Positions 5,807-9,756 of a stretch of DNA of 9,756 bases are shown here, in pieces (position 1 is the stretch's first letter; every line of letters begins with the position of its first letter). Made by a program: the position numbers and the translations under genes. Below the pieces are notes generated by a model, which was given only the letters and a program-made list of their open reading frames with translations, searched no databases and was not told where the DNA came from. Origin of the DNA: Thauera sp. (GTDB lineage: Bacteria > Pseudomonadota > Gammaproteobacteria > Burkholderiales > Rhodocyclaceae); contig JAKLLJ010000105.1 of NCBI GenBank assembly GCA_023150215.1, positions 1 to 9,756 of the forward strand, read 5' to 3'.

Positions 5807-7150
5807 ATGCAAACAGACCTCGCCGACGAACCCCGGAAGGCCATCGTCGCCTCGGTGCAACGCCCCAACGTCGGCGACGCCGAGTTCGAAGCTTCGCTCG
5901 CCGAGCTGCGCGAGCTGGCGAAGACCCTCGGCTACCGGGTGGTGCACACCTTCACCCAGAAGCGCGCCGGTTTCGACGCCACCGGCTATCTCGGGGTCGG
6001 CAAGCGCCAGGAGGTGCGCGAGTTCGTGGCCGCCCAGGCCGGCTTCGACGCCGCGCCGACGGACACCGTGCCGCGCACCGGCGCGATCGAGGCGCTGCTG
6101 GTCGACCACGAGATCTCGCCCTCGCAGGCGCGCAACCTCGAGCTCGAGACCGGCTGCGAGGTGATGGACCGGACCATGGTCATCCTCGAGATCTTCCACC
6201 GCAACGCGCGCTCGCGCGCGGCCAAGGCGCAGGTGGAGATCGCCCGCCTGGGCTACATGGCGCCGCGCCTGCGCGAAGCCGCCAAGCTTGCCGGGCCGCA
6301 GGGACGGCAGCGCAGCGGCGTGGGCGGTCGCGGTGCCGGCGAGTCGCATACCGAGCTCGATCGCCGCAAGATTCGCGACCGCATCGCCGAGCTGCAACTG
6401 GAGATCGTCGCGATGGAGGCCGAGCGCAAGACCCAGCGCGCGCGCCGCCAGGGTCGCCAGAGCCCGGCCAGCGTGGCGCTGGTCGGCTACACCAATGCGG
6501 GCAAATCCACGCTGATGCGCGCGCTCACGGGCAGCGAGGTGCTGGTCGCCAACAAGCTCTTCGCCACGCTCGACACCACCGTGCGCACGCTCTACCCCGA
6601 GAGCGTGCCGCGGGTGCTGGTCAGTGACACCGTCGGCTTCATCAAGAACCTGCCGCACGGGCTGGTGGCCTCGTTCAAATCCACCCTGGACGAGGCCCTG
6701 GACGCCGGCCTGCTGCTGCACGTGATCGACGCCAGCGATCCCGGCTTCGAGCGCCAGCTCGAAGTCACCGACACCGTCCTGGCAGAAATCAGTGCCGACG
6801 CGGTGCCGCGCATCCGCGTCTTCAACAAGATCGACCACGTTGGCGACGCCGCAGCGCAGGCCGAATGCGCCACCGCACTGCGCGCGAACTACCCCGGCTG
6901 CATCGTCATGAGCGCGCGCCGGCCGGACGAGGTGGCCAAGCTGCGGCAGACGATCGTCGCGTTCTTCCAACAGGACCTGGTCGAGGCGGAGCTGTTGCTG
7001 CCGTGGTCGGCGCAGCAGCAGCGCAAGGAGATCTACGCCAATTGCGAGGTGCTAGAGGAAAGGGCGGAGGATGAGGGGGCGGTCTTCAGGCTGCGTGGGG
7101 AGCCCGATACCGTCGAGCGCTTGCGCGCGCAATTTGCCCTGGCGCGTTGA
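5807..7150 (+). CDS. hflX: HflX-family ribosome-associated GTPase (divergent form)
   Basis: A 447-residue cytoplasmic GTPase. HflX proteins bind 50S and 70S ribosomes and split stalled ribosomes under stress. The N-terminal HflX domain is recognised by GYLGVGK (60-66) and HEISPSQARNLE (101-112), followed by a coiled linker (about 183-215). The G domain has GYTNAGKST (227-235), a switch I region with DTT (256-258), DTVGF (274-278), NKID (340-343) and SAR (369-371), then a C-terminal domain of about 60 residues. Two family signatures are altered: the usual TYLGxGK reads GYLGVGK, and RGPGE reads RGAGE (175-179). This, and the absence of hfq and hflK/hflC next door, suggests a second HflX paralogue rather than the hfq-operon copy; that is inference. 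The ATG at 5807 has only a weak upstream purine stretch (GATAGAAG, 5791-5798). Confidence 0.9.
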   Translation: MQTDLADEPRKAIVASVQRPNVGDAEFEASLAELRELAKTLGYRVVHTFTQKRAGFDATGYLGVGKRQEVREFVAAQAGFDAAPTDTVPRTGAIEALLVDHEISPSQARNLELETGCEVMDRTMVILEIFHRNARSRAAKAQVEIARLGYMAPRLREAAKLAGPQGRQRSGVGGRGAGESHTELDRRKIRDRIAELQLEIVAMEAERKTQRARRQGRQSPASVALVGYTNAGKSTLMRALTGSEVLVANKLFATLDTTVRTLYPESVPRVLVSDTVGFIKNLPHGLVASFKSTLDEALDAGLLLHVIDASDPGFERQLEVTDTVLAEISADAVPRIRVFNKIDHVGDAAAQAECATALRANYPGCIVMSARRPDEVAKLRQTIVAFFQQDLVEAELLLPWSAQQQRKEIYANCEVLEERAEDEGAVFRLRGEPDTVERLRAQFALAR

Positions 7151-7290
7151 CGACGCATTGACTCATCCGTGGTGTTGCCGGGTAGGTTGATGCCAGGGTG
7201 CTTGCCTCACGTAACGTGCGTCGGCTTGGACTATCCAGCCGCAGCAATAGAACGTGACGAGGCGAGTGAGCATGGCAACACGCAAGGAAT
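7151..7290. other. Unassigned 140-base stretch before the pseudogene cluster
   Basis: This lies between the hflX stop and the start of similarity to cueR. Neither strand gives a recognisable protein; the short frames crossing it run into the neighbouring remnants. No clear terminator, tRNA or insertion-sequence end is seen, although it sits at the edge of a heavily rearranged region and could be a leftover of mobile DNA. It also carries the convergent end between hflX (plus) and the ridA operon (minus). Confidence 0.5.
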
Positions 7291-7386
7291 CGAGGACGCG
7301 CATTTGCTGCGCTTCGTCCACTGCGCGCGCTCGCCGAACACTGCCATGGCGACGCGCGCCCTGATTGCCCGATCCTGGCGGATATC
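7291..7386 (+). pseudogene. Fragment of a second cueR-like gene with internal deletion
   Basis: Two pieces of a CueR-like protein are readable. Bases 7292-7330 encode EDAHLLRFVHCAR, matching EDVHVLRFIRRAR of the intact cueR (34 of 39 bases identical to 5443-5481). Bases 7327-7386, in another frame, encode ALAEHCHGDARPDCPILADI, matching the metal loop of cueR (64 of 69 would be perfect only to about 7370; similarity fades after that). The pieces meet at a GCGCGCGC run that occurs at both matching places in cueR, so a deletion of about 160 bases between these short repeats explains both the gap and the frameshift. The N-terminal helix-turn-helix is missing because similarity starts abruptly at 7291. 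Most differences from cueR are synonymous or conservative, so it decayed from a once functional homologue. It faces the alr remnant. Confidence 0.82.
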
Positions 7387-7950
7387 GGGCAGATCGGTGA
7401 TATCGACCATGAGGGTATCCATCGAGATGTTGCCGATCAGCGACAGGGCGATGCCGTCGCAGTGGGCGACGCCCCGGTTGCTCAGGCCGCGCAGGTAGCC
7501 GTCGGCGTAGCCCACCGCCACCGTCGCGATGCGCGAGGCGCGCGACGCCGTCCAGGAGTGCGCGTAGCCGACCGACGTGCCGGCGGCAATGCTGCGCGTA
7601 TGCAGCACCTTGCCCTGCAGGCTGTTGAGCACCGGCCGCAGCCCGTGGCGGACAAACTCGCCCTCGGCGCCCGGATGGGCGCCGTGCAGGACATGAAGCG
7701 CCGCGTCGTCGGGTATCAGCGGACGCAGGGCGATACCCTCGTTGAGATGCGCGATGAAGAACTGCCTGCAGCCAGCGCGGTACAGGGCAGGCGCCACCTG
7801 CGCCGCACCCAGGCATCAGGCGTCGGCCTTGACCCCTGCGGCGCATTCGCCGCTGCGCGGCCTGGCCTCGAGGCTGCGCCAGTTGTCGCACAGGGCACCG
7901 AGATCGATGCTCAGACGGGCACCGGAGGAGGCGAGTCGGTCTTGGGTCAT
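7387..7950 (-). pseudogene. alr: Alanine racemase remnant (dadX/alr type)
   Basis: It reads from an ATG at 7950 that overlaps the symporter stop (ATGA). The N-terminus (LSIDLGALCDNW) leads to the PLP-lysine motif VKADA, after which an in-frame TGA (7816-7818) stands where the family has YG of KADAYGLG. The same frame resumes with CLGAAQVAPALYRAGC and runs to GLRPVLNSL. It then jumps at about 7618 straight to QGKVLHTRSIAAGTSVGY, which normally lies about 130 residues further on. It continues through VGYADGYLRGLSN and ISMDTLMVDITDLP and ends at about 7387, where the cueR-like fragment begins; roughly the last 50 residues are missing. The active-site Lys and Tyr motifs remain, but with a stop, a large deletion and a lost end no active enzyme is possible. 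An intact enzyme would interconvert L- and D-alanine in the cytoplasm. Its position after ridA and an alanine symporter suggests the catabolic (dadX) role. Confidence 0.92.
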
Positions 7951-9335
7951 GACCGTTGCCCGGCAGGTGTTCCGGTCCGCTTGCGGTCGCGCTCGTACTT
8001 CGCCCAGTATTCCTGGGTCAGACGGACTACGACGGGCGAGAGCAGAAGCAGCGAGATCAAGTTGGGCAGGGCCATGAAGGCGTTCAGCGTATCCGCCAGC
8101 AGCCAGACGAAATCGAGCTGGGTGACCGCGCCCACCAGCACGAAGAGCGTCCACACCACGCGGTAGGGAACTTCCACCGAGGTGCCCACCAGGTATTCCC
8201 AGCACTTTTCGCCGTAATAGGCCCAGCCGAGTATCGTGGTGAAGGCGAAGATGGTGATGGCGATGGCCAGGAACTGCCCGCCGAAGCCGGGGAAGGCCGC
8301 GTCGAAGCCGGCGGCAGTCAGGGCCGCGCCCTTGAGGCCGCCATTCCAGACGCCGGTGACGAGCAGCACGAGGGCGGTCATCGTGCACACGATGATGGTG
8401 TCGATGAAGGTGCCCATCATGCCCACCAGTCCCGACTCCACCGCGTTCTTGGTCTGGCCGGCGGCCTGGGCGATACCGGCGGTGCCGAGGCCGGCTTCGT
8501 TGGAGAAGATGCCGCGGGCAACGCCGTAGCGGATCGCCATCATCACCGCCGCGCCCGTGAAGCCGCCGGTGGCAGCAACCGGATTGAAGGCACTGTCGAT
8601 GATCAGGACGAAGGCGCCGGGAATCTGGTCGGCGTACATGCCGAGCACGATCAGCGAGGCGACGACATAGCCGACACACATGAAGGGAACGAGCTTCTCG
8701 GCCACTGCCCCGATGCGCTTGACGCCGCCGAGCAGCACGAAGCCGGTGCATACGGCCATGACGATGCCGGAAATCCAGGGGTCGATGCCGAATGCACCAT
8801 CGAGCGCACCGGCAATGCTGTTCGACTGGACCATGTTGCCGATGCCGAAGCCGGCCAGACCGCCGAAGATGGCAAAGGCGGCGCCGAGCCAGCGCCAGTG
8901 CCTGCCGAGGCCGTTCTTGATCGCGTACATCGGACCACCGACTTGCTCGCCGCGGTCATCCGTCTCGCGGTAATGCACCGCCAGCAGCACTTCTGCGTAC
9001 TTGGTGGCCATGCCGACCAGTGCCGTCATCCACATCCAGAACACAGCCCCCGGGCCGCCGATGGCGATGGCCGTGGCCACGCCGGCGATGTTGCCGGTGC
9101 CGACCGTCGCCGCCAGCGCCGTCATCAGCGCGGCATAGGGGGTGATCTCGCCCGGCGCACCGGGTACGGCCTTGCGGCCGCGCCAGACCATCGCGAAGCC
9201 GGCAGGAATCCGGGTCAGCGGCATGCATTTCAGGCGCAGTTGCAGGAACAGGCCGGTGCCGAGAATGGCGACCAGCATCGGCGGGCCCCAGACGATGTCG
9301 TTGATCGCCATGATGAATTGAGTCAATGTCTCCAA
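7947..9335 (-). CDS. AGCS-family sodium:alanine/glycine symporter
   Basis: A 462-residue inner-membrane protein of the alanine-or-glycine:cation symporter family (AgcS/DagA/AlsT type), which takes up alanine or glycine with sodium. The family signature GGPGAVFWMWMTALVG is complete (93-108). Other hallmarks are WGPPMLVAILGTGLF near the start, ATVGTGNIAG (76-85), VGGPMYAIKNGLG (132-144) and FSNEAGLGTA (277-286). About ten hydrophobic helices are visible, and length is normal. I chose a TTG start at 9335. AGGAGAGG (9339-9346) lies just upstream, and the resulting METLTQFIMAINDIVWGPP matches the usual family N-terminus; the first ATG (9311) has no ribosome-binding site. It starts 28 bases after the ridA stop and its own stop overlaps the alr remnant start, so the three formed one operon. 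Substrate is inferred from family and context. Confidence 0.94.
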   Translation of the reverse strand: METLTQFIMAINDIVWGPPMLVAILGTGLFLQLRLKCMPLTRIPAGFAMVWRGRKAVPGAPGEITPYAALMTALAATVGTGNIAGVATAIAIGGPGAVFWMWMTALVGMATKYAEVLLAVHYRETDDRGEQVGGPMYAIKNGLGRHWRWLGAAFAIFGGLAGFGIGNMVQSNSIAGALDGAFGIDPWISGIVMAVCTGFVLLGGVKRIGAVAEKLVPFMCVGYVVASLIVLGMYADQIPGAFVLIIDSAFNPVAATGGFTGAAVMMAIRYGVARGIFSNEAGLGTAGIAQAAGQTKNAVESGLVGMMGTFIDTIIVCTMTALVLLVTGVWNGGLKGAALTAAGFDAAFPGFGGQFLAIAITIFAFTTILGWAYYGEKCWEYLVGTSVEVPYRVVWTLFVLVGAVTQLDFVWLLADTLNAFMALPNLISLLLLSPVVVRLTQEYWAKYERDRKRTGTPAGQRS

Positions 9336-9338
9336 GAT

Positions 9339-9346
9339 CCTCTCCT
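9339..9346 (-). promoter_or_regulatory. Ribosome-binding site that selects the TTG start of the symporter
   Basis: AGGAGAGG on the minus strand lies between the ridA stop and the TTG at 9335, with six bases between its GGAG core and the TTG. It is about 27 bases from the nearest ATG (9311), too far to serve it, which supports TTG as the initiation codon. Confidence 0.7.
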
Positions 9347-9363
9347 TTGTCGAGTTTGGCTGC

Positions 9364-9741
9364 TCAGGCAGCAATGCGGGCGACGACTTCGATTTCGACC
9401 AGGACGTCACGCGGCAGGCGCGCCACCTGCACGGTCGAGCGCGCCGGCTTGTGGCTGCCGAATCGCCGCTCGTACACCGCATTCAGGCGAGCGAAGTCGT
9501 TCAGGTCCTGGACGAAGACGGTGGTCTTGACCACCTGCGTCAGCGACGCGCCAGCCGCTGCAAGGACGGCGGCCAGGTTGTCGAAGACCTGTTCGGTCTG
9601 GCTTTCGATTTCGCTGCCGGCCAGCTGACCGGCTGCGGTGAGCGGAATCTGCCCGGATGTGAACAGCCAGCCGTCGGCCACGATGGCCTGGGCGTAGGGA
9701 CCGATGGCGGCGGGCGCCTCGTTGGTCGAGATGACGCGCAT
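9364..9741 (-). CDS. ridA: RidA-family enamine/imine deaminase
   Basis: A 125-residue cytoplasmic protein of the YjgF/YER057c/UK114 family, which form homotrimers. RidA hydrolyses reactive 2-aminoacrylate and related imines, released by PLP and flavin enzymes acting on amino acids, to 2-oxo acids plus ammonia. Family features are IGPYAQAI (13-20), FTSGQIP (27-33), the catalytic arginine in KPARSTV (Arg101) and VEIEVVA at the end with its conserved Glu (116). The cysteine two residues after the arginine in E. coli RidA is Thr103 here, a common variation. The gene has a perfect AAGGAGGT (9748-9755) six bases before the ATG at 9741. It is the first visible gene of an operon with the alanine symporter and the alr remnant. 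In many proteobacteria such a set sits next to dadA, whose imine product RidA would clear; dadA may lie just beyond the window. Confidence 0.94.
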   Translation of the reverse strand: MRVISTNEAPAAIGPYAQAIVADGWLFTSGQIPLTAAGQLAGSEIESQTEQVFDNLAAVLAAAGASLTQVVKTTVFVQDLNDFARLNAVYERRFGSHKPARSTVQVARLPRDVLVEIEVVARIAA

Positions 9742-9747
9742 GAAAGG

Positions 9748-9755
9748 ACCTCCTT
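9748..9755 (-). promoter_or_regulatory. Strong ribosome-binding site of ridA
   Basis: AAGGAGGT on the minus strand, the full anti-16S complement, lies six bases before the ridA ATG. No promoter is visible because the window ends here. Confidence 0.8.
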
Positions 9756-9756
9756 G

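Noticed and set aside
7169..7498. Plus-strand 109-residue open frame as a real gene
   Set aside because: It crosses the unknown block, part of the cueR-like fragment in one frame, and then antisense racemase sequence; it is a chance frame over a mosaic.
7816..7818. The in-frame TGA of alr as a selenocysteine codon
   Set aside because: The family has Tyr there, the rest of the gene is deleted and truncated, and no selenocysteine insertion hairpin is evident. Decay explains it better.
7956..9530. Long plus-strand open frame (524 residues) opposite the symporter
   Set aside because: It is antisense to an intact AGCS symporter with the full family signature, and its composition is Gly/Asp/Glu/His-rich without motifs.

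Overview
The window is GC-rich chromosomal DNA of a proteobacterium, most likely a betaproteobacterium of the Thauera/Azoarcus (Rhodocyclales) kind. That placement is inferred from the fused CysN/CysC protein, the codon use and the style of the short REP-like palindromes. No sequence search was possible.

Layout, left to right. (1) 1-2066, plus strand: the 3' end of cysD and a complete fused cysNC, which together activate sulfate (ATP sulfurylase plus APS kinase). (2) 2067-2473: a 407-base gap holding four REP-like hairpin units, an 18-bp tandem repeat with a 26-nt perfect palindrome, and just before copA a MerR-type promoter with a 19-bp spacer and a CueR-like dyad. (3) 2474-5718, plus strand: a copper module of copA (Cu(I) P1B-type ATPase with an unusual Gly/Ala/Ser-rich insertion in its P domain) and cueR (its likely activator). 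The two are separated by 239 bases with three more REP-like units. (4) 5807-7150, plus strand: an HflX-family GTPase with divergent signature motifs. (5) 7151-7950: a decayed region. It holds about 140 bases of unknown origin, a plus-strand fragment of a second cueR-like gene with an internal deletion, and, running the other way, the remains of an alanine racemase gene with an in-frame stop, a large internal deletion and a missing 3' end. (6) 7947-9741, minus strand: an intact AGCS-type sodium:amino-acid symporter and ridA, transcribed toward the racemase remnant.

How the genes work together. CysD/CysNC turn sulfate into PAPS for cysteine synthesis. CueR senses monovalent copper and should activate copA through the promoter at 2408-2438, and CopA exports the copper. 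On the minus strand, ridA, the symporter and the racemase look like an alanine uptake and catabolism operon of the dad type: an imine-detoxifying RidA, an alanine/glycine symporter and a racemase whose start codon overlaps the symporter stop (ATGA). The racemase is dead here, so D/L-alanine interconversion must come from another gene or be lost.

The points most worth a second look are the racemase/cueR graveyard at 7151-7950, the nested inverted and tandem repeat structure at 2082-2212, the paired base changes that keep a REP hairpin intact, and the CopA insertion. I saw no clear new defence, mobile or biosynthetic system.
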